DNA of 51,916 nucleotides from Ectocarpus siliculosus. Taxonomy: Eukaryota; Sar; Phaeophyceae; Ectocarpales; Ectocarpaceae. The translations under genes and the position numbers were made by a program. The stretch spans positions 1,735,979-1,787,894 of the forward strand of contig FN649732.1 of assembly GCA_000310025.1 (NCBI GenBank), in the 5' to 3' direction. Under the pieces are notes generated by a model. It did not search any database. It saw nothing but the letters and a program-made list of their open reading frames with translations, and was not told the origin of the DNA. Below are positions 1 to 10,907 of this stretch, piece by piece. Each line of letters opens with the position of its first letter. The first letter of the stretch is position 1.

Positions 1-163
1 TAGAACCACTTTTTGAGGGGGGGTGGACCCCCCTTTTCCTTTTTTAAAATTTTGGGGGGGGGCCACCCCGATCTTTTTTTAAAAAAAAGCCCAGGAAAAT
101 TTTTTTTTTTTTAAAAAAAGGCCCGTTTTTTTGGGGCCCCCGGGTTAAAAATTTTTTGGGTTT

Positions 164-196
<33 letters not shown>
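1..196. other. Low-quality scaffold edge, homopolymer-rich
   Basis: The first ~195 bases are runs of G, C, T and A of 5 to 30 bases, ending in about 30 G. Complexity returns abruptly at ~197. The same texture is seen at the 33.3-kb gap and at the right end of the window, so this is most likely a contig-edge sequencing or assembly artefact rather than biological sequence. Proline- or lysine-rich reading frames here should be ignored. Confidence 0.75.
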
Positions 197-258
197 AAGA
201 TGAATGTGAATATTGATGATTTGGGGCAGCTCAGCGACATGTGGTTCACATAACACCC

Positions 259-450
259 AAGATATCACACTCCCTGGACCGATGTTCAAAGCTCGGTTGC
301 TCCACGATGAAGAGGATGCCGATATCAAACGACACATTTTCGGAAAGCTCTCGACGACACGGTTCCAACGCCGTCATTTTTGGTACCGTCACTGGTTTTC
401 CTTTTCGAGATATCGAGCTTCGAAAACTGGTCCAGGGGGTGTGATATCTT
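259..450. mobile_element. MITE-like palindromic element, copy 1
   Basis: The left end at 259-280 (begins AAGATATCACAC, ends CCTGGACC) is the reverse complement of the right end at 429-450 (GGTCCAGG...GATATCTT) with one mismatch in 22 bases. Outside these arms, further partial symmetry extends to about 241 and 466, with a 6-base indel. The 148-base interior has no convincing coding frame. A diverged relative with similar arms lies at 47342-47554, so this is a dispersed family and not a chance palindrome. The class (non-autonomous DNA transposon) is inferred from size and symmetry; no target-site duplication was firmly identified. Confidence 0.7.
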
Positions 451-1997
451 ATGAAACCTACGGTATTCACCCCACGTTTCTGCTTGATGCAGCACGACAA
501 GAAATGCTGAAAATGGTTCCTCAGCGCTGTGTCCCAGAAGTAGTTCCTCAGCGATAACATGGTGGACCGTGATCGGGAGCAACTCATGCAAATTCGGAGA
601 GATGGCTGTCCATTTCCGCGCACGAGGTACCATAGTCCCGCATCCGAACATGTTCGCCCCTCGTAGCCATCAGGCGTGGCATCGTTGCCTGCCTGAGGTT
701 CCTCCCTCTCAAACATGTCCAAGTTGACACACGAAATAGTGCCGCATGGTGTGGAGATTGCTTTGTCCCCAACAACGGCCTAAACCCATGCCACTCATTC
801 CACAATAATAAAAATGTACAGCATTGGGAAGATCCCATCCATTTGATCCACAAGGCGAGACTAAGACAATAATAGAGCCGTTCGCCTTCTAGAATGGAAA
901 AGCACGAAATCCCTCGCAGGTCACGAGAGGAGCTGGTGGGCCATGACACGTCTGCGCCAGAGACAACATCGGACGGAACACTGTCCTGAACACGCACAGT
1001 GCGTTTCGGGCGGTTGTTCACACGTTGCCAAACCACATGTACGCCGAAGGTTGTTATCTGGGACGGTAGCGCAAGCTGAAATTTTCCCAGGGATGCGCCA
1101 ACAGGTGCTTGGTTGTGGCAGTGGGAGTATTCGTACGTCCAATGTTGGGGTTATGTCCGGCTCTATGTGTCGACCATCGCTTGAAACTAGTCTTCAAGAG
1201 GATTGCGAAAAAGTGCTTCATCAAGCAAGCTGCAAGTTGCTGCAAGCAAGATATATATTCCCCTAACGTGTGCTACCCACCAACCCTATCCAACAAAGGC
1301 ATGGCGCACACCCAACTCGAGGAACTATTCATTGGCATTCATACGTCGGGAAGGTTGCAGCTGTCGAACAACACTTCTCACGGCAAAAGACGCTACGCTG
1401 TGTTGGATAGCAGAGTGGAATGAGTCAAAGGAGGTCTCATCTCTAATCAGAGACCATTTCGTCCGAAGGGGCAAGGGGGTGCTATCCAACTGCCACAAGA
1501 AGTTTGCTACCCAAAGGTATGAATACCTCGTCTTCTTGAGTGTCCCAACATCATCGCTGGGCGTATCGATACTCCTCCGGAGTCGTAAATAACATCGCTT
1601 CCTCCTCTACCAAACAAGATCAAACGGGCGTGGATCAACACTGGTGATCATCTATCGATCACAGGACAACACGCACCCCTCTAGACACGAAAAACAAGGA
1701 TCAAATCCAGTTCAGGGCTCCAAAAACATTGATTTCCTACGTACCAGCCCTACACCGCGAGAATGTCGCAGATCGTGGTACACTTAATGCCGACACTTAA
1801 TGCCGCCAAAGCACGCCCCGGTGACCGGCAACCATCATCGCGCCTTCTACTTTTTGTGATAAGTCCCAGGTCGTCTGCACGATTTTCTGCTGGGTGCCAA
1901 CGGCCGGAAAACCTCTAGCGACGCGTCCCGTAAAAATGCACGCGCCACCCGGCACACCGCACGGACGGGACGGTAGAACGCCGTCGCTCTCGGTCGT
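451..1997. other. Unassigned sequence, no gene recognised
   Basis: About 1.5 kb between the palindromic element and the 3' end of the TPR gene. Open frames of up to 150 codons exist on the minus strand (584-1036), but their composition (many Cys, Trp and Arg, no domain) looks like chance. A short direct repeat of CACTTAATGCCG occurs around 1781-1805. The stretch just below 1998 should contain the 3' UTR of the TPR gene, which is transcribed leftward. Confidence 0.4.
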
Positions 1998-4900
1998 TCA
2001 ATCCGCGCCCCATCCTCCCGGTTCGAGGATCGCTCGCAATTGCACGGCGATGGGGTGCGAAGGGCCGAAGAATCTCTCCACGGTCGCTAGCGCCCGCTTG
2101 ATGAGCTCCTTCGCCTCCGCGTCTCGCCCCTGAAAACCGAAAGCCGCAAGCCGTACGTTCCAACGATTTTTCAGGGTCGTCAGGTGTGACGCGAAGTGGA
2201 AGAGAGGGGAGGGCAGGTGTCGGTGAAGGCGGCGGCATCACAGCCGCGGCTCACACGCATGCGCACAGCGGACACAAACGGTTCCACGCAGAGCGGCACT
2301 GAGACAAACGGCAAGCATACCAACTACCAACACAAACGCGTGTCAGCAGCACACATTAATCCGTATTCTCCGCCCCACCGCATATATCCAGTCATGTGTT
2401 TAGACACCTGCTGTCCTGCTGCGTGCATAACGTTAAGACACGGGCAACACGGCAACAAACGCGCGCAAAATCTCCTGGCGTGGCATCACCGCGGAGGTGC
2501 ATCTCACCACCGCCACACGAATGCCACGTAGCATACCTCTTGATGTAGCATCGATGCGTAGTGACTCAGCACGGCCGCGACGTCGGGATGCTCGGGACCG
2601 TGAGCCGCCTCCAGCGTAGCCAGACCTCTAATGAACAGCCTCTCCGCCTCCTCGGTTTTCCCTTGAAATCGGCAGGCGTTTCGACCATTGGAGGGACGGG
2701 CACAATTGTTGTCTGTACTCTACTTGATGTTGCGATTGAAAAACAAGGAACAAATGTGACTGTCCCAACGGTCTCAATACTTCCACACGCTACATTATAG
2801 ACATCTTTGCCAAGATCTCCATCGACCCAAGTGCGAACGATGAACCGAACAGAAGGACCATCAACTTATCCTCTTCGGTTTATCCTCGCAACAGCGAGCG
2901 AATTGTTGAGGACACGCTTGGGGACGGGAGAATAGACACGCGGGATCGTCATTTCGCTTCCACGAAAATGCTAATAGCGTATTGGGTGAAGTGTTCACGT
3001 TAACGCCCAACGCCAACACAACCATAGCGAACCTTGCCTTCACCCCTCAACAACACCGCTACAATACCAAACACCAGTCGCACAAACACACCTTGTGCGC
3101 TCAGCAGCGAGGCCAGGTTGATGACCTGCGCCCCCAAGTCTGGGTGAGCCGGTCCCAGCACTTTCTCCCCTATGGCGAGCGCTCTCCTCTGCAAAGGCTC
3201 AGCGGCATCCGGGTCTCCCCTATCCCTCACGAGCGTAGCCTGCACGACGTGCCATCGAAGAGACAAGAGGGAGGACGATGCAACAGGTGTAATTCCACCC
3301 CCTATGAGGGCTAATGAAAGCGCTGCCGAACAACGGCTGCGCAATGCTTGCGCCACAGACACGTACCGTGGTCACCCAACCGCCGACCTACAAGACCCGA
3401 GCACCAGGTGGGATTCCCATGGGAACTCACACCAATTTGGGGTTCCCATAAGATCTCACACCAATGTGGGATTCCCGTGGGATCTCGCACCAATGTGGGA
3501 CTCCCATGGGATCTCACTCCAACGCGGAGCGTCATTGCCGCCGCCTCCAAAGCACAGCGTTGCGACAGGGTGCGCAACCAACAAGCGGGTATGTGTATCA
3601 GAGGCGTTTTCTTCGTGTACCGGCAGGTAGGTACTCACCAGGTTGTTGAGCCAAGTGGCGAGGTCGGGGTGGTCAGGTCCAAGAACGGTCTCGCCGATTT
3701 CCACCGCCTTCCGATACAGCGGCTCGGCCTCGTCCAGCTTGCCTGGAGACAAGAGAAGCGAACACATTCCAAAAATAGGACCGCGGTCAAAAACGCTAAA
3801 GCTCGACCCACATCCCGCTATATCCGCAGACACCAATTCAGCCGGGGTCAACAAGAAAACAGGAGGGATTGCTGGCGATTCGTTCAAAATGTAAACCCTC
3901 CCGACGGTAAAACATGCAGGGAGAAAAGTCTGGAATACACACTCGACCGGACGCAGCACCACCGACAACATCAACCATTGTACTTTTCCGCGCTCTACCG
4001 ACCCACCGCACCTTTCCAATAAGAGAGGCGGATGGGCGCGCTGCACTTACCCTGACATCTCAAGAGCCCGGCGAGGTTCGAGAGACCTGTGGCCACGTTG
4101 GGGTGCGACGGGCCGTACATCTGCCTGCCGATGTCCAAAGCCCTTGTGAACATCTCCTCCGCTTCCTCGAACTCCCCTCTTGCCTGCACCTGCGAGAGGA
4201 CAACAGCACACCAACGCCGACACGGACAGTCGACGGCGGTATCGCGTGTCTGCCGGAACAAACAACATACTGGTATTCCGTAGAAACTTTTAAAAAAGGA
4301 GACCAACATTCGGGCTGGCAGCACTTTGAGCACGGGAGAGAGAGAGAGGGAGCTCGCGCCGAGAAACAAGCAATAGAAAACTTAAAAGGAGGGAGAATAA
4401 TCTTTGGGCTGGCAGCAGTTCACCGCGGAAGAAAGAGAGGTCGTATCGGCAGGCAGTAACCATGTCGGGTACATGTCCGACCAAAAGATTGCCGGTCGGG
4501 TTGGTAAGCGGCACAAAAGGAACGCCTGAAAAATGCGCCGCGACGAATGGGAACTGTGCTCCTTCTAAAGCCTTCCTTCAGCAACGATGCGTGGCTAACT
4601 CGACAGGGCCAGGCAGCAACCGTCATGGGGCGAAATTCCTGTCTTGCCCTTGCCGGAAAAACTCTAGCTCGCTGTCATGCATGTATCATGATCCCTACAT
4701 GCCTCCTCCAACAAGATTCCTCAACATTGAATGCAGCAACATCCACACACGTAAGACAAAAAAAAGGGCGTACAGTAGTCCGCTTCTGCACCAAGATTAA
4801 CGCCAGAAACACCCGGAAAACACGCATCTAGTGCCCGCAGAATTTTCCAACCTGAGTAGCCAGGTTGTTGAGGCAGGTAGCGATCTTGGGGTGGTTTGAG

Positions 4901-7900
4901 CCGTAGATCTGTTCCGAGATCTGGAGCGCTCTGCGGCATAGTGGCTCAGCCTCGTCATCTCGCCTGTTGTATCGTCATGCACAAGCAATAATGAATACAC
5001 GCAAGGTTCCTTGATCTGTGAGTACTGACTGCACGGAGCTGGGGGAAAGAGCGCGTGAAGAGCAACCAAAGGAAATATGACTGTCTCTGTCTTTCTCTCG
5101 CTAGCGTTCTCTCTCGGTCTTAGAATCTCTGTCTCTCTCGCCTTCTCGCCCTCTCTCCTCTCGCTCTCTCTCTCTCTCTTCCTTTCTCCCTCCCTCGCTT
5201 TCACCCAAAAACCATCTACCCCTCTCCAATCTCACACACTGTCCACGCATCCCAATCCTACCTACCCTCCCTCCTTCCTGCCCACCCACTCCCCCTACGC
5301 CGACCTTCTCGCATGTAGCAAGGCGCTGAGGTTGTTGAGGCACGTAGCGATCTCAGGGTGCACCGGTCCGTACGCCTTCTCCACGATGGACAGGGCGCGC
5401 AGCCCCAACTTCTCCGCTTCGTCGGGCTTACCTGCCAACGAAACGAAACGAGCATCCACCAACACAAAGCATGAGGAGTTGTTGGCGGGACAATAGTCCC
5501 CGTGTGCAAGGGTGCGTCTTCCCTCCTCGCAAACGGCGTGAGGTTTTGGCGGCACAGGAGTCCCCCCCCCCCCCTCGAGCAAAGTCGTAGTTTGTATTGG
5601 TGCGCACACGGGAGGCAGCAGTCCGTTGTCTGCTGGATCAAGTCGGTCTTTGCTTGGTCGACAAACGGGTGCCGCCTTGCTTGGTGTTTGCCTGGTCAAC
5701 GCGCCGGTGCCGCCACCCCCACCCCGGACCCTGCGTCTTCCCTCGCCCAAATCGAACAACACACAAAAAAAAACACACACAAAACCCCCTTCCGACGGCC
5801 TCCTCACATCGAAACCCCAACGGGAGTACCCCTTCATCAACAACCCCTGTCCGCCCTCACCCTGCGCCAAGCGGAGCGTTGCCTGGTTGTTCAGAAACGC
5901 CGCTAGCTTGGGGTGTTCCGGGCCGTACTCCCTCTCCCACGTCTTCAACGCTCGACTTCGGGTTTCCAGAATCACGGGACCAGGCGTTTGTATTAAAGGG
6001 AAGAGGGGGGGGCGGCAGATGGTAAACGAGTGCATGGCGTGCGCAAGGGGGTGCTCAACAGGGTAGAGTTGCATGCCGCTGTGCAAAGGTAGGTAAAACA
6101 CGATTCGGGATAAAGCACGACGTCGAAAAAATACCACCGAGGAGGGACGAGTTTTTAGCTGTAGGAGCGGTTCGCTGGGAACACTCCAGTGTGCTCAGAA
6201 GTGCAGAGTATATGCATGATATGGAAGAGACGAGGTGGAGCCTAGTGCCGCTCGATAAGGTGGCGCGTAGTAGTAATAGTAGCGGTAGGAGTAGGAGCGG
6301 CGACAAACATAAAGCATGTGAGGCACCACAACGAGGTTCTAAAACAATACAAGTACGGAAATAGTAGAACGCCTCCTTGGATTATTTGACAATCCCGAAG
6401 AAAAGTACCGGGGTGCAGCGGAGATCAACCGCGAAAAAGAAAATTGAAGCAAACAAGTCTTGCACTGTCTTGTGGCTTCTGCAATTCGGATGTTCCAAAC
6501 AACGGTAGATCGTCTACACGAAAGCGTCTTCACCCTTGACCGACACGCCGAACGAAAAAAAGCTCACCTTTGTAGCCTGTCAGCCTCCTCGTGCTTCCCT
6601 TGTGCCTGCAGCAACGCCGCCAGGTTGTGCAAACCCGCCGCTACCCGGGGGTGCTCCAACCCAAAACACGCCTGTAGCACGGGCCGGCACCGCGCGATCG
6701 GTGCAACGCCGTGAACAACACGTCAGTGCGCGACGCGACGTTGCGCCACTGCTGTTATATTAATTTACTCGTTTTTCGCCACCTTTTCTTAAAATTTGTT
6801 ATTTTGTCTAGCAAAGGCGTGATGGTCCAGCCCTGTTGTGTGGAAGCACGTCAGAAACTAGCGGCAAGACGCTTAACACGGCCCGCACGTCGGACCAAGC
6901 ACACGGGATGGGGTTCATAAACCGCGTTCTGTAGAGGTGCGGTACCTTACAGTCCAGGCCTCGGACCAACACTGTTGACACACACCTACGCTTAGAAGGC
7001 TGCCCTAGCGTAGATCGTAAGAACGTGGCCCGTATGAGCCTACCACGGCAAACAAAACACCAACCAAACGTGGAGCCGGACCGTTGTCGCTCGGTTTCGT
7101 TTCACACGAAACAAGCACACTTTGCCAGTTCCACTCGGCAAACATCGCAGAGTCGCTCTCACCTCGTCCACTTCCAGCGCTCTCGTGAAGAGGATTTCTG
7201 CTTCGTCGTAGCTTCCTCGAGCCTGTGTGTGAGTGTGTGTAGGGCGGGCACCGTCCTCCTTGCTCAACGGGAGTACAAGTCGAACGTGGCAGGCACGACC
7301 GAGCTAGCTACCCACCGCCACGGCTTGGCAGAGGACAGTCCGAGACATCGACACGCCGGACGCCGTATGGGGTACGCCAGGGGCTCGAGCGCAACACGTC
7401 GATGTTCAGCCAATGAAAAAACAACCATCCGCAGCGATACAGCCGGCAACAACAGCGCCAACGAGAAAGCAGTCGCACCAACAACACCCTGCCTGTACAG
7501 TATGCAGTGCCGATGCTCGGCATAGTGCCGGCCAACCTTCTGGCCACGATTGTCCACTCCCATTAGTGCCGCTCAAGTCTCTGGGCACATGCTGGTACTA
7601 TATCGGGACACGTACTACTGTACCACAAATATGAAGCCAAGGTAGATTTTAGTGCACCTGCAGGAGGGCAGCGAGGCTGTTGAGGCAGGAGGCCACCTCC
7701 GGGTGGCGATTCCCGTGGGCCCGCTCGTTGATCCCCAGGGCTTCTCGGAACAGCGTTTCCGCCTCATCGAACCTCCCTGCGAGAGACAAGGCGGCACGCA
7801 TGACACACGAGCAGTAGTCAGCAATAACACAAAATATACCATGGCGGTGCCAACACCCCTCCAACATCCGTAACGGTCCAACGAGCGCAATATCCCCTCA

Positions 7901-10304
7901 ACGCCACAACCAGCACTCGTACAGAACGCATGACACGCTGGGCTCCTCCTGGCTAGGATAAAAACTTAGGTATACCTCGGGCCTGTGCCAAGACTGCTAG
8001 TCCGTGAAGAGAGTAGGCGGCCGTGGGGTGGCCGGGGCCGGTGGTGCTTCGCGCGATATCGAGCGCCCTTTTGTGCAGCGGCTCGGCCTCCATAAGCTTT
8101 CCCTGGGCGCAGGAAAGTTTGGCGGAAACGTATTCTTGGGGTTCGAAAACGAAAAAAAAAGGGTTTTGGTTGCATGCGTACGGTGTTACGTGTCGTGTTG
8201 CCATTCGTTGCTTGTACCAGCGCATGCCAGTAGTGTTATGCGATTAGTCGACCGACCTCCCTCCACCATCTTAGGACAGCCGAACAAGAAGAGCAGCAGT
8301 GCCAAAGAACTTGCTCCTAGAATGTGGAGGAGACACGACCAGCGGTGACAGCAGCAAGCAAGCTTTTAGGGTACCCCCCCCTCCCCTGCCGGAGGTACCA
8401 ACTCGGGTGGTACCGGGAATCTCTTTCTATAACTTCATCTGGAGCACTGGTTGATCTACGGAGTAACCGGGGCACGCAATGTGCCACTTCTCACGAAAGG
8501 CCCACGCCTGCCCACAAGCGAAAAGAACATATTACAGCCGTTCTATCAACAACACGAAGGAGAGGTAAACAACGAAAACGTGTTGTCAGGGTATCCTCGC
8601 ATGTCGGAAGTCCTTCACTGCTGTAGGCGGATGTTGTCCGCCTCGCCCTTCAACCCCCCTCCATAGCAAGCACAAACACCAACGATACCAGACACTAGGC
8701 AGCGTGTTGCGTCCAGAAAAGGTGAGCGGTAAACGCTCTCAAGGACCGGGGTAAGCAACACAAGCATGAACGCTTTTAAGGACCGGGGTAAGCCACACAA
8801 GGACGCCTGAATCCATCCGGCCCGTCTTCGCCTAAAGAACACGCTCTCGCGTGTGCTTACCTGAGCCTGCCATGACATAGCGAGGCAGTTCAAAGCCACC
8901 CCGACATCCGGGTGTTCTGGGCCCAGCGCCGCCTCGTAAATGCTGAGCGCCCTGGTACAGAGTTCCTGGACACGAATGAAACACGAGGGGGTGGGGGGGG
9001 GGGGGTATCGAGAAAACGTAAGCGGCGCGTGTAGAGTGGTGGCCGGGGACGGAAGACAATCATATCACACAAGCTGGAAAGAGAGAGAATCGCCCTCGAC
9101 AGGGAGACGTTGTGGACCTTTACGAAGGTATTTAGTCTCCACACGACGAAGCGAAGAAACAACTCTGTTGCAAAGCCGGAAGAACCTCATCTCTTGTCTG
9201 GAGTGAGAGGAGGACCGTGTGCTACGACACATACGCTAGCGCTGCCCTTACGAGACACACCTCGGCCTCGGTGTAGTCCCCCCTCTCCTGCACTATCCGC
9301 GACAGGAGAAAGAGGAGCGTGGCAACTCTCGGGTGCTCCCCGCCCACCTCCCCCTCCGCCCGAACGAGCGCGTCCCTGACCTCCACCTCCCTGCGTTCCC
9401 GCTCTGCAGAGGAGACCACAAAGCTTCCCGGCGTTCGCTGCGGCTGTGGTTGCCAGTGGGGCGAGGAGGCCGCAGCCGCGCCGTAGACGTTTCTTCTATT
9501 AGATGTCGAATACGGTGCGCGCTGCTGCTGCCTCTCCCCGCCGGTTCCTTCTCTGGGGAACGAGCGCTTCTTGCTGCTATTCCTCTTCGTTCTCCGACTG
9601 CTGCTAGCCTTGCCTGACCTCGTCGTCGCACCTGAACCGGACCCTGATGGCGATGCCCCGCTCGAACCTGTTTCCTCCCCTGCATCGCGAGAAGTTGCAG
9701 CCCCGCCCCCGACCTTTGAATTGTGGGACCCGCCGCCGCTGCTAGCCTTGGGGTCTGCTACAGCCGAGGTTGCCCCGGTGTTGCTGCCGTGGTTGTGCGG
9801 CCGCCCCCCACGGACCGCCCTCCATGCTCTCGCGACGCTGGCCCACACGCCCCCGGCTCCACCCCCACCCCGTGCGGGCCCACTCTTCTCCGCGGCAACC
9901 TTTGATGGCGACCCCGGCTTGACCGCCTTCTTGCCGCTTGGATCAGCGCCCCCGCCGTTGGCGCCGCCGCCGTCGCTTGCCCCGCCCCTGACCCACATGG
10001 CGGACTCATGTTTGGTCCAGAGCGGGTTTTCGCGACAAAACGCACCACCACCCTGCGGAGAACTTGGCGTAGCCTCGCACCCATCACTTCGGGCGCTGGT
10101 GGTGCTGGTGGTCCAGACTAGCTGACGCAGTGCGCCGTCGCGTTGGCCTCCTGCTGGTGGCACCACCGCCGTCCGCGGAGACACCCACGCGGGGGCGGAG
10201 ACGATGATGTGGTTGCCCGTGCTGCCCGCTTCCACTGAAGAAGTGCTCACCAAGCCAGCCGTGACCGCAACGGCACACACGAACGCGATCGGAGAGTGGT
10301 CCAT
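1998..10304 (-). CDS. Secreted/targeted TPR-repeat protein (kinesin-light-chain-like TPRs), 14 exons
   Basis: Exons in transcript order: 10304-9261, 8965-8861, 8102-7976, 7776-7658, 7222-7163, 6671-6568, 5955-5861, 5431-5305, 4963-4852, 4189-4051, 3742-3639, 3239-3092, 2661-2537, 2129-1998 (TGA). All phases agree, giving 2541 nt and 846 aa. The ATG at 10304 is preceded by an in-frame TAG, which supports this start. Residues 1-27 form a signal-peptide-like segment (hydrophobic [14 protein letters not shown]). Residues 30-290 are Gly/Ser/Ala-rich with a basic patch. From ~300 there are 12 TPRs with a strict 42-residue period (G-x-x-x-EAE-x-L...RAL-x-I...GP-x-HP-x-VA...LNNLA-x-LL). This TPR subtype is known from kinesin light chains and from algal NB-ARC-TPR proteins; no NB-ARC or other catalytic domain is visible. 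It probably acts as a protein-binding solenoid; the partner is unknown. One donor (after exon 8) is GTCGGC, atypical but in phase. Confidence 0.9.
3408..3523. repeat. Four tandem copies of a 29-bp unit in a TPR-gene intron
   Basis: Units at 3408-3436, 3437-3465, 3466-3494 and 3495-3523 share the pattern GTGGGATTCCCATGGGA followed by TCTCACACCAAT, with 3-6 differences between neighbours. They lie in intron 11 (3240-3638). There is no spacer structure, so this is a minisatellite and not a CRISPR array. Confidence 0.9.
5083..5200. repeat. CT-rich microsatellite in TPR-gene intron 8
   Basis: An imperfect (CT)n tract on the plus strand within the intron at 4964-5304. On the transcribed strand it is (GA)n. 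It creates long Ser/Leu or Arg/Glu reading frames that are not coding. Confidence 0.85.
8732..8802. repeat. Direct repeat of ~34 bp in TPR-gene intron 2
   Basis: Two copies (8732-8764 and 8769-8801) share the core AAGGACCGGGGTAAGC followed by ACACAAG. They are intronic, in the intron between exons 2 and 3. The function is unknown; a simple slippage duplication is likely. Confidence 0.7.
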
Positions 10305-10816
10305 CCCTTCTCCTGCTGCTCCCCTCAGCTATACGACGGCAGGTTGCTCTTGTGCGCGGCGGATGGAAAGGCGCCGATTCGGTCCAGCCGAACCGCTTGT
10401 TTTTTTACTCCCTCTGGGACCAAATCCGGGGGTTCATGAAGTGGTCCACGACGACCACAACAAAGCTAAGGTGTCCCTAGCACTCTCACGACAGTGAAAA
10501 TAGGCGCAAATGTGTCCCAAAGCAAGAGACAAGAGCTTTGCCCACACATACCATGAATGTGAGAGAGCGAGCGCCAGCGGAGGCAGCAACCAAGTCACAA
10601 CAAGTGCAAGGGGACACACAGAATGTGAAAGAAGGTACATACGGTGTTCCCCTTTTGCATCAACTTCCAGTGTGCGTGTCCCCTTTTCGCTTGCTTGCGT
10701 GCCATGTGCCGTGCTTGTTGCGTGCCTCGCCTGCTGTGGTGTTCAATGTTGAGAAGTACGACTGGGGGGACGCGTTCGTGGCGGCAAAACTAGACCGGAC
10801 ACGGGCATAAAATTTT
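10305..10816. other. 5' flank of the TPR gene
   Basis: This region should hold the 5' UTR and promoter of the leftward TPR gene. No convincing TATA box is seen close to the ATG. A segment at ~10748 (GTTGAGAAGTACGACTGG) resembles the left arm of the hairpin that starts at 10817, suggesting a partial extra copy of that sequence. Confidence 0.4.
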
Positions 10817-10907
10817 GTTGAGAAGCACGATGACTACTAGACCACTATTGAGCACTGACTATGTAGAAGTAAATAGTGGTCTTCTAGTGGTCATCGTGCT
10901 GCTCAAC
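10817..10907. repeat. Foldback hairpin (MITE or miRNA-precursor-like)
   Basis: The left arm 10817-10849 (GTTGAGAAGCACGATGAC...) and right arm 10872-10907 (...GTCATCGTGCTGCTCAAC) are reverse complements over ~33-36 bases. There are two mismatches and one 3-base bulge, and the loop is 22 bases. The size and loop are compatible with a small-RNA precursor or a tiny foldback transposon. The sequence does not decide between them. Confidence 0.75.

Noticed and set aside
584-1036. 150-codon minus-strand frame near the left edge
   Set aside because: No recognisable domain, no splice context and atypical composition.
3408-3523. CRISPR-like array
   Set aside because: The 29-bp units are directly adjacent with no spacers, inside a eukaryotic intron.
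9571-10125. 184-codon plus-strand frame
   Set aside because: It is the antisense shadow of exon 1 of the TPR gene; its Pro/Ala richness reflects the Gly/Ser-rich coding strand.
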